This document shows positions 1 through 11,682 of a stretch of 64,000 bases of DNA, piece after piece (within the stretch, counting starts at the first letter, position 1; each line of letters opens with the position of its first letter). Below the pieces are notes generated by a model. It searched no databases. It was not told the DNA's origin and was given only the letters and a program-made list of their open reading frames with translations. The position numbers were made by a program, and so were the translations under genes. Origin of the DNA: SLRI01 sp964402505 (lineage in GTDB: Bacteria > Pseudomonadota > Alphaproteobacteria > Geminicoccales > Geminicoccaceae); the NCBI GenBank assembly GCA_964402505.1, contig CAYOCP010000017.1, positions 1-64,000 on the forward strand, written 5' to 3'.

Positions 1-366
1 CCGGCCGAGCGCAGGCGTCAACCGAAAAGGCCGCGTGAATCACCGGGCGCTTACCCTGATATCGTCTCACATCGAGACTATTGACCAAATTCCCAACGCC
101 CTTTCGAGCCAGCGTTCATGCGGCTTCCAGGCATCTTTAGCGACGGTTCTATGGAGGCTGGCCGTAGCACCTGAGGCCGGGCCCTGGCGCTTATCTGTCG
201 CGCCTCACCCCCGGCCGCGACACTTCCAATTTTTTCTGGAACTCGCTTAACCCGTTGAATATCCCCCGATATCCCGGGTCGACGGACCCCATTATCTCAG
301 AACGACTAAGTGTCGTCTGACACGGGCTTTGCCACCGGAGGATGAGGCTCGGGGCTGTCGGAAGAC
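1..366. other. Edge region without a supported gene
   Basis: I see no convincing gene in these 366 bases. Open frames on both strands are short, lack ribosome binding sites and resemble no family I know. The stretch looks clearly less GC-rich than the rest of the window. It lies directly 3' of tRNA-Phe, where integrative elements commonly attach, but no integrase or direct repeat of the tRNA 3' end is visible here. Confidence 0.5.
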
Positions 367-442
<76 letters not shown>

Positions 443-451
443 GCAGGCGCG

Positions 452-480
452 GATATAGGGGGTCGGGGAGGATCTGTCCA
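452..480 (-). promoter_or_regulatory. Sigma70-type promoter of tRNA-Phe
   Basis: On the minus strand a -35 TGGACA (475-480, 5 of 6 matches to TTGACA) is separated by exactly 17 nt from a -10 TATATC (452-457). The tRNA 5' end follows 9 nt after the -10. Spacing and position fit a stable-RNA promoter. The call rests on motif reading only. Confidence 0.7.
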
Positions 481-508
481 GCGGTGCGGCGGCGGGCGGC
501 CGGCTGTG

Positions 509-1588
509 TCAGCGGCGCCGCTTCTCGCGCTCGAGGAGGGCCTTCTTGCGGTCGCTGCCCCAGTGATACCGGCCGAGCTCGCCCGAGGCGGGGAGCAGGC
601 GGTGGCAGGGGACGAGGACGGCCACGGGGTTGGCGCCGACGGCGCGGCCGACGGCACGGGCGGCCCTCGGGGCGCCGATCTCCCTGGCGATCTCGCCGTA
701 GCTTCGGGTCTCGCCCAAAGGGATGGCGCGGAGCGCTTTCCAGACCCGCTGCTCGAACAGGGTGCCCTGGATGTCGAGCGGCAGCTCCTCCGCACTGGCC
801 GGCTGCTCGATGCGGGCGACGACCCGGCGGACGAGGTCCTCGAAGGCGGCATCGGCCGGCACATGGCGGGCCTTGGGGAAGAGGGCCCGAAGCTCGGCCT
901 CGAGCGCTTTCGGGTCGTCGCCGAAGCGGACGGCGCAGATGCCCCTGGCCGTGGCGGCGACGAGGACGAGGCCGAGGCTGGAGGGGGCGACGGCGGAGCG
1001 GATGGTCTCGCCCTCGCCGCCCCGGCGAAAGGTTCTCGGGTTCATGCCGAGACGCTCCCTTGCACCTTCGTAGAAACGCGAGGTGGAATCGTACCCCGCA
1101 TCGAGGATCGCCCGGGTGATGCCGCCCGCCTCCCCGGCTTGCAGCGTCCGCGCCAGGCGGCGCTCGCGCACGGTTGCCGCATAGGCTTTGGGCGTGACGC
1201 CGGTGATCTCGCGGAAGACGCGGTGGAAATGATGCGGGCTCTGCCCCGCCGCCTTCGCCAGGGCCGCGAGCGGCGGTGGCTTGTCGGCGGCCTCGATGGT
1301 GCGGCAGGCGGCCTCGACGGCGAAGCTCCGCTTCTGCCGGAGCGAGAGCTCGTTCGGCCGGCAGCGCCGGCAGGGCCGAAAGCCCGCTTCCTCGGCCTCG
1401 CGGGGGAGGTCGAAGAGGAGGATGTTCCCGAGCTTCGGCCGGCGGCTCGGGCAGCTCGGCCGGCAGTAGATGCCGGTCGATCGGACGGCGAAGACGAAGG
1501 CGCCGTCGGCCTCGGCGTCGCGCTCGAGGACCGCCCGCAATCGCGGGTCGGCGGTGGGAAGGCGGCGGGTTTCAGTGGCGAGCTGCAT
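509..1588 (-). CDS. ada: Ada: alkylation-response activator and O6-methylguanine-DNA methyltransferase
   Basis: This protein (359 aa) repairs methylated DNA and, once methylated, activates alkylation-response genes. All three modules of full-length Ada are visible. An N-terminal Zn domain has Cys42, Cys46, Cys73 and Cys76 (YCRPSC and CRRC); Cys42 corresponds to the phosphotriester methyl acceptor Cys38 of E. coli. An AraC-type helix-turn-helix region follows. The C-terminal Ogt domain carries the PCHR acceptor Cys near residue 328. Length matches E. coli Ada (354 aa). The start at 1588 is chosen because GGAGAT lies about 5 nt upstream of ATGCAGCTC; a longer frame upstream has no good ribosome site. 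It lies 97 nt downstream of glgX and may be transcribed alone; no alkA or alkB is next to it. Confidence 0.93.
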   Translation of the reverse strand: MQLATETRRLPTADPRLRAVLERDAEADGAFVFAVRSTGIYCRPSCPSRRPKLGNILLFDLPREAEEAGFRPCRRCRPNELSLRQKRSFAVEAACRTIEAADKPPPLAALAKAAGQSPHHFHRVFREITGVTPKAYAATVRERRLARTLQAGEAGGITRAILDAGYDSTSRFYEGARERLGMNPRTFRRGGEGETIRSAVAPSSLGLVLVAATARGICAVRFGDDPKALEAELRALFPKARHVPADAAFEDLVRRVVARIEQPASAEELPLDIQGTLFEQRVWKALRAIPLGETRSYGEIAREIGAPRAARAVGRAVGANPVAVLVPCHRLLPASGELGRYHWGSDRKKALLEREKRRR

Positions 1589-1685
1589 TGGCGATCTCCG
1601 CGCTACCGGGGGCCGACGGCGCCTCGGGCTCGAGAGAATGGCGCAAACGTGCCGGCCGGCCATCCGCTTCTTGCGGCCGAACCCG

Positions 1686-3830
1686 CTATTCGGCCGGGCG
1701 CGCCACGAGGAGCCTGGCGGAGCGGGCGCCGATCTCGATCTTTCTGCCCGAAGGCAGAGGCTCGTCGTCGAGCGCCTCGTCGTCGTCGAGGGCGGTGTCG
1801 ATCAGCACCTGCCAGTGGAGGTCGCCGCCGCCGATCTCGGGCAGATGCTGGTCGACGGGCTCGTGGAAGGCGTTGAGGACCAGAAGGAAGGTGTCGTCGG
1901 TCTCCTTCTCGCCGCGGTCGGTCAGATGGGTCAATCCCGCCTCGCCGCTGAGCAGGAGGGCCAGCATCTTGTGGCCGCCATTGTTCCAGTCGGCTTCCTC
2001 CATCTCGTTGCCGTCGGCGGCGAGCCAAGTGACATCCTTGACCTCGGTGCCGGGAATGACGGCGCCGTGGAAGAATCGTGCCCGGTGGAAGACGATGTGG
2101 TCGAGGCGGAGGCGGATCAGCCTTCGGGTGAAGGCCAGCAGGCTTTTCGCCTCCTCGTCCAGGTCCCAGTCGATCCAGCTGATCTCGTTGTCCTGGCAAT
2201 AGGCGTTGTTGTTGCCACCCTGGCTGCGGCCGATCTCGTCGCCGGCGACCAGCATCGGCACGCCCTGCGAGAGGAGGAGCGTGGTGAGGAAGTTGCGCAT
2301 CTGGCGGCGGCGGAGGGCGCGGATGGCGGGATCGTCGGTCGGTCCCTCGGCACCGCAGTTCCAGCTGTTGTTGTTGTCGGAGCCGTCCCGGTTGTCCTCG
2401 CCGTTGGCCTCGTTGTGCTTCCTGTCGTAGCTCACGAGGTCGTGGAGGGTGAAGCCGTCATGGGCGGTGACGAAGTTGATGCTGGCCCAGGGCTGGCGGC
2501 CCCTGTGGTCGAAGATGTCGGCGGAGCCGGAGAGGCGCGAGGCGAGCGCCGGGAGCTGGCCGTCGTCACCCTTCCAGAATTTGCGCACGGTATCGCGGTA
2601 CTGGTCGTTCCATTCGGCCCAGCCGGGCGGGAAGTTGCCGACCTGGTAGCCGCCCATGCCGGTATCCCAGGGCTCGGCGATCATCTTGGCCTTGGCGAGA
2701 GCCGGGTCCTGCGCCACCACGTCGAGGAAGCTCGCATGCTCGTCATAGGTGCCGTTGACCCGGGCCAGGGTCGAGGCGAGGTCGAAGCGGAAGCCGTCGA
2801 CGCGCATCTCGTTGACCCAGTAGCGCAAGGAATCGGTGACCATGCGCAGCACGTAGGGGTGGCGCAGCTCGAGGGCGTTGCCGGTGCCGGTGAAGTCGTT
2901 GTAGTAGCGCGGGTTGTCGGCGAGGTAGTAGTAGGACCGGTTGTCGATGCCACGAAACGAGAGGGTGGGCCCGAGATGGCTGCCCTCGGCGGTGTGGTTG
3001 TAGACGACGTCGAGGATGACCTCGATGCCGGCCTCGTGCATGAGCTGGACGAAGGTCTTGATCTCGCCGATGCCGCCCTTGCCGACATAGGCGGGGTGCG
3101 GGGTGAAGAAGCCGAGTGTGTTGTAGCCCCAGTAGTTGGCGAGCCCGCGCTCGATGAGGTGGCGGTCGTTGGCGAAGCTGTGCACCGGCAGGAGCTCGAC
3201 CGCGGTGATGCCGAGATCGCGCAGGTAGTCGACCACCGGTGCCGTCGAGAGGCCGGCGAAGGTGCCGCGCAGGTCTTCGGCCACGTCGGGGTGGCGCATG
3301 GTGAAGCCCTTGACGTGCATCTCGTAGATGATGGTCTCGTGCCAGGGCCGCTGGGTCAGCCGGCCGCGGCCCCAGGTGAAGGCCGGGTCGATCACCATGC
3401 ATTTCGGCATGAAGGGGGCGCTGTCGCGCTCATCGAAGGAGAGATCGGCCTTGGGGTGGCCGATGGTGTAGCCGTAGACCGAATCGTCCCACTGGATGGT
3501 GCCGTGGGCGGCCTTGGCGTAGGGGTCGAGCAGGAGCTTGTGGTGGTTGAAGCGGTGTCCGGCGGTCGGGTCGTAGGGGCCGTAGACGCGGTAGCCGTAG
3601 AGCTGGCCGGGGCGGACGTCGGGCAGATAGCCGTGCCAGATCTCGTGGGTGAACTCGGGCAGCTCGACCCGCGCCAGCTCGTGCTCGCCCTCGTCGTCGA
3701 AGAGGCAGAGCTCCACCTTCTCGGCGTGGGCCGAGAACAGGGTGAAGTTGGTGCCGGAGCCGTCCCAGGTGGCGCCCAGGGGGTAGGGCAGGCCCGGCCA
3801 GACCCGAAATTCGTTGTCGCTCAAGCTCAA
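1686..3830 (-). CDS. glgX: Glycogen debranching enzyme GlgX
   Basis: This GH13 isoamylase-type enzyme hydrolyses alpha-1,6 branches of glycogen after phosphorylase trimming. The 714-aa sequence has an N-terminal CBM48-like region (about 15-110) and a GH13 barrel. The catalytic residues are Asp350 (GFRFD), Glu386 (IAEPWD) and Asp458 (TAHDGF). Length is typical for GlgX (650-720 aa). The first possible codon is TTG at 3830, only 1 nt from GGGAGA. The second in-frame TTG at 3824 has better spacing (7 nt), so the true start may be two codons later. It is separated from the glgE/treS/glgB operon by the glycerol operon but should act on the same polymer. Confidence 0.93.
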   Translation of the reverse strand: MSLSDNEFRVWPGLPYPLGATWDGSGTNFTLFSAHAEKVELCLFDDEGEHELARVELPEFTHEIWHGYLPDVRPGQLYGYRVYGPYDPTAGHRFNHHKLLLDPYAKAAHGTIQWDDSVYGYTIGHPKADLSFDERDSAPFMPKCMVIDPAFTWGRGRLTQRPWHETIIYEMHVKGFTMRHPDVAEDLRGTFAGLSTAPVVDYLRDLGITAVELLPVHSFANDRHLIERGLANYWGYNTLGFFTPHPAYVGKGGIGEIKTFVQLMHEAGIEVILDVVYNHTAEGSHLGPTLSFRGIDNRSYYYLADNPRYYNDFTGTGNALELRHPYVLRMVTDSLRYWVNEMRVDGFRFDLASTLARVNGTYDEHASFLDVVAQDPALAKAKMIAEPWDTGMGGYQVGNFPPGWAEWNDQYRDTVRKFWKGDDGQLPALASRLSGSADIFDHRGRQPWASINFVTAHDGFTLHDLVSYDRKHNEANGEDNRDGSDNNNSWNCGAEGPTDDPAIRALRRRQMRNFLTTLLLSQGVPMLVAGDEIGRSQGGNNNAYCQDNEISWIDWDLDEEAKSLLAFTRRLIRLRLDHIVFHRARFFHGAVIPGTEVKDVTWLAADGNEMEEADWNNGGHKMLALLLSGEAGLTHLTDRGEKETDDTFLLVLNAFHEPVDQHLPEIGGGDLHWQVLIDTALDDDEALDDEPLPSGRKIEIGARSARLLVARPAE

Positions 3831-3919
3831 ATCTCCCGGTGCGAACGCGACGTCGCGCCCGTGGGATGCGCCGGGAGCGCGGTTCCGTCAAGGCGGCAAG
3901 GCGCCCGCCGGCGTTCTCG

Positions 3920-4441
3920 TCAGCGCGGCGCCGGCACGGGCGGTGCTATCTCCGGCGCCGGCTCGAAGGCGGCGTAATAGAGGTGCCGGCCGAAGCGGCC
4001 GCGGGCGTGGAGCTGCTGCGCCCAATGGGGGCTCACGTAGTCGGCGTGGTAGTGGGTGGCGCCCCGGGTGAGATCGGGCAGGGCCGCGGACCAGGCGGTG
4101 AGCGCCGCGAGCGCGCTGTCGGTCCAGGCGTTCTCGTCGATCGGCCCCTCGAGCTCCACTTGGTCGGGAAGACCGTCCGCGGTCCAGGAGAACTGCGCCG
4201 GCTCCCAGACGACGCTGCAGACCGTGTCGCCATGCTCTCTGGAGGCGACGCGGTTGACCACGACCTGGGCCACGGCGAGCTTGTCGGCGAAGCTGCTGCC
4301 ACGCGCCTCGAACCAGACGGTCTGGGCGAGGCAGACGAGCTCCTTCTCGTAAGGGGTGCGGTCGATGGCCGGGTCCTGAGCGGTGCCGAAGAAGGCGAGG
4401 ATGAGCGCCTGCAGCACGGCTTGGGCGGGGGCGGTGATCAT
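3920..4441 (-). CDS. SleB-family cell wall hydrolase
   Basis: A 173-aa protein of the Hydrolase_2/SleB (cortex-lytic, CwlJ-like) family. The core contains CLAQTVWFEARGSS, AVAQVVVNRV and GATHYHADYVSPHW, which are typical of the family; the early Glu of WFEARG is the likely catalytic acid. In non-sporulating alphaproteobacteria such proteins are presumed peptidoglycan hydrolases. The start at ATG 4441 is supported by GGAGAG 7-8 nt upstream. Longer in-frame starts at 4522 and 4567 have no ribosome site. Residues 8-22 are hydrophobic and may form a short export signal. It lies between glgX and the end of the glycerol operon on the same strand. Confidence 0.8.
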   Translation of the reverse strand: MITAPAQAVLQALILAFFGTAQDPAIDRTPYEKELVCLAQTVWFEARGSSFADKLAVAQVVVNRVASREHGDTVCSVVWEPAQFSWTADGLPDQVELEGPIDENAWTDSALAALTAWSAALPDLTRGATHYHADYVSPHWAQQLHARGRFGRHLYYAAFEPAPEIAPPVPAPR

Positions 4442-4610
4442 CGGCGGCTCTCCGTCGCGGCGCCCGGCGCCGATGACGGCGGGCAGCGTGAGCGTCGGAA
4501 GCGAGAGTGCCGGCTCCGGCATGCGCTGTTTTGGTGAAGGCGCACGCCGGCACCGCATCGGGCGCATCGCCCTTAACGTTTCGTCAACCCTGCCTGCCGC
4601 CCAAGAAGCG

Positions 4611-4637
4611 AAAGGGCGGGGGCTGGTGCCCCCGCCC
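4611..4637 (-). terminator. Hairpin terminator at the end of the glycerol operon
   Basis: Read on the minus strand, a perfect 10-bp stem GGGCGGGGGC/GCCCCCGCCC with a 4-nt loop lies 30-56 nt after the glpV stop. It is followed by TTTCGCTTCTT. The U-tract is short, but the stem is very GC-rich and well placed. Confidence 0.7.
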
Positions 4638-4666
4638 CTCCCTGGTGGCGTGGATCGAAAGGCGTC

Positions 4667-6421
4667 CTACTTGACGTTGTCGGGCATCACCTTGCCGTCG
4701 ACCCAGGCCTGGAGCAGGAGGTCGTAATCGACGGTCTGGCCCTGCGGCTTCTCGTTCTCGAGCTTGGGCTTGGGAGCACCCGGCTGGGACAGCCAGAACT
4801 CCGGGTCCTGCTCGGGATTGAGCTTCGGGCCGCACTCGGCCTGGACGTTGGCGCGCTCGAGCCGGGCCATGACCTGGTCCTGCTGCTGGGCGAGGCTGTC
4901 CATGGCCTCCTGCGGGGTCTTCTCGCCGGTCACCGCCTCGGCGACGTTGGCCCACCAGAGCTGTGCGAGGCGCGGGTAGTCGGGCACGTTGATGCCGGTC
5001 GGCGTCCAGGCGACGCGGGCCGGGCTGCGGTAGAACTCGACGAGGCCGCCGAGCTTGGGCGCGCGCTCCGTGAACGATTCGTCGCGGATGTCGCTGTCGC
5101 GGATCGGCGTCAGGCCGACATGGGTCTTCTTCAGGGAGGTGGACTTGGCGATGGTGAACTGGGCGTAGAGCCAGGCCGCCTGGCGCCGCTCGACCGGCGT
5201 CGACTTCAGAAGGGTCCAGCTGCCGGCGTCCTGGTAGCCGAGCTTCATGCCCTCCTCCCAGTAGGGCCCGTGCGGCGAGGGCGCCATGCGCCATTTGGGC
5301 GTGCCGTCCTCGTTCATGACCGGCAGCGACGGGTCGGTGAGGGCGGCGGTGAAGGCGGTGTACCAGAAGATCTGCTGGGCGATGTTGCCCTGCCCCGGAA
5401 CCGGGCCGGCCTCGGAGAAGGTCATGCCCGGCGCCTCCGGCGGGGCGTAGGCCTTGAGCCAGTCGATGTACTTGGTGAGGGCGTAGACGGCCGAGGGCGC
5501 GTTGGTGGCGCCGCCGCGGCTGACGCTCGAGCCGACCGGGTGGCAGTTCTCCATGCGGATGCCCCACTCGTCGACCGGCAGGCCGTTGGGGATGCCCTTG
5601 TCGCCGGTGCCGGCCATCGACAGCCAAGCGTCGGTGAAGCGCCAGCCCAGGGACGGGTCCTTCTTGCCGTAGTCCATGTGGCCGTAGACGCGCACGCCGT
5701 CGATCTCCTTCACCTGGTTGGTGAAGAAGTCGGCGATGTCCTCGTAGGCCGACCAGTTGACCGGCACGCCGAGGTCGTAGCCGTAGGCTTCCTTGAACTT
5801 CGCCTTGAGGTCCGGATCGGTGAACCAGTCGTAGCGGAACCAGTAGAGGTTCGCGAACTGCTGGTCGGGGATCTGGTAGATCTTGCCGTCGGGGCCGGTG
5901 GTGAAGCTGATGCCCATGAAGTCGTCGAGGTCGAGGGTCGGCAGGGTGTAGTCGGCGCCGTCGCCATCCATCCAGTCGCTGAGCGGCACGACGAAGCCGT
6001 AGCGGCTGTGGGTGCCGATCAGGTCGCTGTCGTTGACGTAGGCGTCGTAGATGTTCTCGCCGGACTGCATCTGCGTCTGGATCTTCTCGATCACGTCGCC
6101 TTCCTGGATCAGGTCGTGGTTGACCTTGATCCCGGTGATCTCGGTGAAGGCCGGGGCCATCACCTGGGATTCGTAGACATGCGTGTCGATGGTCTCCGAG
6201 ACCACGTTGATCTCGGTGATGCCCTGGTCGATCAGGCGCTGCGCCGCGTCGATGAAGAACTGCATCTCCGCGAGCTGCTCGTCGCGGGTGAGGGTCGAGG
6301 GCTGGAACTCCTCGTCGATCCAGCGCTCGGCGGCCGCCATGTCGGCGAAGGCGGGCGCGCTCTGTGCGAGCAGCGCCAAGGCGGCGGCTCCGCAGAGCAG
6401 TTGCTTGGGTCGGAACGTCAT
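4667..6421 (-). CDS. glpV: Glycerol ABC transporter substrate-binding protein (GlpV)
   Basis: Periplasmic binding protein (584 aa) of the GlpSTPQUV glycerol importer known from Rhizobium leguminosarum. It has a Sec signal peptide (hydrophobic core LLCGAAALALLAQS, cleavage after AFA). A long extracellular solute-binding fold follows, larger than typical sugar-binding proteins (about 400-450 aa), as is usual for this subfamily. The start ATG at 6421 has GGAGG 8 nt upstream. An in-frame GTG 9 nt earlier overlaps that ribosome site and is unlikely. It is the last gene of the operon, after the permeases and GlpU. Assignment rests on family resemblance and the complete operon order. Confidence 0.88.
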   Translation of the reverse strand: MTFRPKQLLCGAAALALLAQSAPAFADMAAAERWIDEEFQPSTLTRDEQLAEMQFFIDAAQRLIDQGITEINVVSETIDTHVYESQVMAPAFTEITGIKVNHDLIQEGDVIEKIQTQMQSGENIYDAYVNDSDLIGTHSRYGFVVPLSDWMDGDGADYTLPTLDLDDFMGISFTTGPDGKIYQIPDQQFANLYWFRYDWFTDPDLKAKFKEAYGYDLGVPVNWSAYEDIADFFTNQVKEIDGVRVYGHMDYGKKDPSLGWRFTDAWLSMAGTGDKGIPNGLPVDEWGIRMENCHPVGSSVSRGGATNAPSAVYALTKYIDWLKAYAPPEAPGMTFSEAGPVPGQGNIAQQIFWYTAFTAALTDPSLPVMNEDGTPKWRMAPSPHGPYWEEGMKLGYQDAGSWTLLKSTPVERRQAAWLYAQFTIAKSTSLKKTHVGLTPIRDSDIRDESFTERAPKLGGLVEFYRSPARVAWTPTGINVPDYPRLAQLWWANVAEAVTGEKTPQEAMDSLAQQQDQVMARLERANVQAECGPKLNPEQDPEFWLSQPGAPKPKLENEKPQGQTVDYDLLLQAWVDGKVMPDNVK

Positions 6422-6499
6422 GAACTGCACCTCCCTGGATGCGCCCCCTTCTCCGGCCGCCGCGACCGGGGGCCCGATGTCGCGGCGAAAGACGACGGC

Positions 6500-6781
6500 T
6501 CAGCCCCAGCGCATCTCCGAGACCAGCCAGACGAACGCCAGGATCGATCCGTACCACAGTGGCAGCTCGGTCAGGCCGAGCCAACCGAGATGAATGAAGG
6601 CGGCGCCGAGCAGGCCGATGAAGAGGCGGTCGCCTCTCGTGGTCGCCATGGGCAGGAGCCCCTGGCGCTCGACCGTCGGCCAGACGAGCTCGAGGCCGGT
6701 CATGAAGAGGAGCATGAGGGCGATGATGATGAAGAACCAGGCGGTGGGCTCGGTCCAGTTCATCCAGGCGAGGGCCTGCAT
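6500..6781 (-). CDS. glpU: DUF2160 small membrane protein (GlpU)
   Basis: A 93-aa integral membrane protein with about three hydrophobic segments (WFFIIIALMLLFMTGLELV, RLFIGLLGAAFIHLGWLGL, YGSILAFVWLVSEM). DUF2160 proteins are encoded between permease and binding-protein genes in GlpSTPQUV-type glycerol operons, where this member is called GlpU. Its molecular role is not established; an accessory role in the importer is inferred. An AAGGG ribosome site precedes the ATG. It lies 14 nt after glpQ and 78 nt before glpV. Confidence 0.87.
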   Translation of the reverse strand: MQALAWMNWTEPTAWFFIIIALMLLFMTGLELVWPTVERQGLLPMATTRGDRLFIGLLGAAFIHLGWLGLTELPLWYGSILAFVWLVSEMRWG

Positions 6782-6795
6782 CCGGGCTGCCCTTC

Positions 6796-7589
6796 TCAGA
6801 CCCGGCCGAGGGCGAAGCCCTTGGCCATGTAGTTGCGGACGAAGTAGATGACGGCGACGCCGGGCACGATGGTGAGCACGCCGGCGGCGGCGAGCGTGCC
6901 CCAGTCCATGCCGGCGGCCGAGACGGTGCGGGTCATGATCGCACCGATGGGTTTGGCGGCGACCGAGGTGAGGGTTCGCGCCATCAGGAGCTCGACCCAG
7001 GAGAACATGAAGCAGAAGAAGGCGGTGACGCCGATGCCGGCCTTGATCAGCGGCATGAAGACGAAGAGGAAGAAGCGGGGAAAGCCGTAGCCGTCGATAT
7101 AGGCGGTCTCGTCGATCTCCTTGGGCACGCCCGACATGAAGCCCTCGAGGATCCAGACGGCGAGCGGCACGTTGAAGAGGCAGTGGGCGAGGGCCACGGC
7201 GATGTGCGTGTCGAAGAGGCCGAAGGTCTGGTAGAGCTGGAAGAACGGCAGGACGAAGACGGCCGGCGGCGCCATGCGGTTGGTCAGGAGCCAGAAGAAC
7301 ATGTGCTTGTCGCCGATGAACCGGTAGCGCGAGAAGGCGTAGGCCGCCGGCAGGGCGACGGTCAGCGAGATGACCGTGTTCATCGCCACGTAGATGAAGC
7401 TGTTGACATAGCCCGAGTACCAGCTCTGGTCGGTCAGGATGGTCATGTAGTTGGCGAAGGTCAGGTGCCGCGGCCAGAGCGTGAGCCCGCTGGTGATCTC
7501 GAAGTTGGTCTTCAGGCTCATGTTGACGAGCCAGTAGATCGGCAGCAGCAGAAAGAAGAAATAGATGGCAAGGCCGACGTAGCGCTTCT

Positions 7590-7593
<4 letters not shown>
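6796..7593 (-). CDS. glpQ: Glycerol ABC transporter permease (GlpQ)
   Basis: MalG-type inner-membrane permease (265 aa) with about six membrane segments. It has the cytoplasmic EAA loop (KEIDETAYIDGYGFPRFF) that docks to the ATPases. The start is GTG at 7593, which overlaps the TGA stop of glpP as GTGA, with GGGGAGA just upstream. The open frame continues upstream but only as antisense-like low-quality sequence. With GlpP it forms the channel for glycerol uptake. Confidence 0.9.
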
Positions 7594-8465
<872 letters not shown>

Positions 8466-8484
8466 GGCTCTCCCCTGCCCCGGC

Positions 8485-9573
<1,089 letters not shown>

Positions 9574-9583
9574 GTCCGCCGCC

Positions 9584-10680
<1,097 letters not shown>

Positions 10681-10684
<4 letters not shown>

Positions 10685-11682
10685 GCCAGGCCCTCGGCGC
10701 GCAGCGGGCGGTGCATCAGGGCATCGAGCGCGCCTTCGATGTCGAGCCGGCCGTCGAGGATGCGGCTGACCGCGCTCGCGATCGGCGTCTCGACGCCGTG
10801 CGCCGAAGCGAGGCGGTCGACGGCCCGGGCGGTCCACACACCTTCGACCAAGCGGCCCTCCGCCATGGCCTCCCCGACGCCCCGCCCCTCGCCGAGAGCC
10901 ATGCCGAAGGCGGTGTTGCGCGAGGTGGCGCTCATGGCGGTGAGCATCAGGTCGCCGAGGCCGGCGAGGCCCATCAGCGTCTCGACGCGGGCGCCCATGG
11001 CGTTTCCCAGCCGCGCCAGCTCGGCGAGGCCGCGGGTGACGAGTGCGGCCCTGGCGTTCTCGCCGAGCCCGGCGCCCATGACCATGCCGGCGGCGATGGC
11101 GAGCACGTTCTTGACCGCGCCGCCGATCTCCACGCCCATCCTGTCGTCCGTCCGGTAGACGCGCAGATGCGGCCCGCTCAGGAGCCCGGCCAGCCGCGCC
11201 CCCTCCTCAGGCTCGACGGCACCGAGGGTGAGCGCGGTCGGCAGGCCCTTTGCCACCTCGGCGGCGAAGCTCGGGCCCGAGAGGCAGGCGACGACCGAGC
11301 CCGGCCACTCCGCCTCGACCACCGCGCTCAAGAGGTGGTCGGTCTCGCTCTCGAAGCCCTTGGCGCAGATGACGACGACCGGCGGGCGTGCCTTCGGCGC
11401 GGAGCGGCAGAGGCCGCGGACCGCCTGCGACGGCACGACGAGGAGCACGACCTCGAAGGCCAAGACCCTCTCGAGCTCGCTCTCGCCCCGGATGCCGGGC
11501 TCGAGCGTCATGTCGGGGAAGGCCTTGGGCGAGCGGTGCTCCGCCTCGATCGCCCGGACAACCGTCGGATCGCGGGCCCAGAGCGCGACCTCGCGCCCGG
11601 CCCTGGCGGCGGCCTGCGCCAGCGCGGTGCCCCAGGCGCCGGCGCCGACGATGCCGAGCGTCGGTGCGGCAGAGGCGTTCAT
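10681..11682 (-). CDS. gpsA: Glycerol-3-phosphate dehydrogenase [NAD(P)+] GpsA
   Basis: Cytosolic enzyme (333 aa) that normally reduces dihydroxyacetone phosphate to sn-glycerol-3-phosphate for phospholipid synthesis. It has an N-terminal Rossmann motif GAGAWGTALA, the GAVKNVLAIAAGM segment with the catalytic Lys, and a C-terminal helical domain ending in a conserved ARLGNAMGA to GLGDLMLTA region. Length is typical. The start ATG 11682 overlaps the glpD stop as ATGA, and its end overlaps glpS, so the three genes are tightly coupled. Finding gpsA inside a glycerol uptake operon is unusual. Confidence 0.93.
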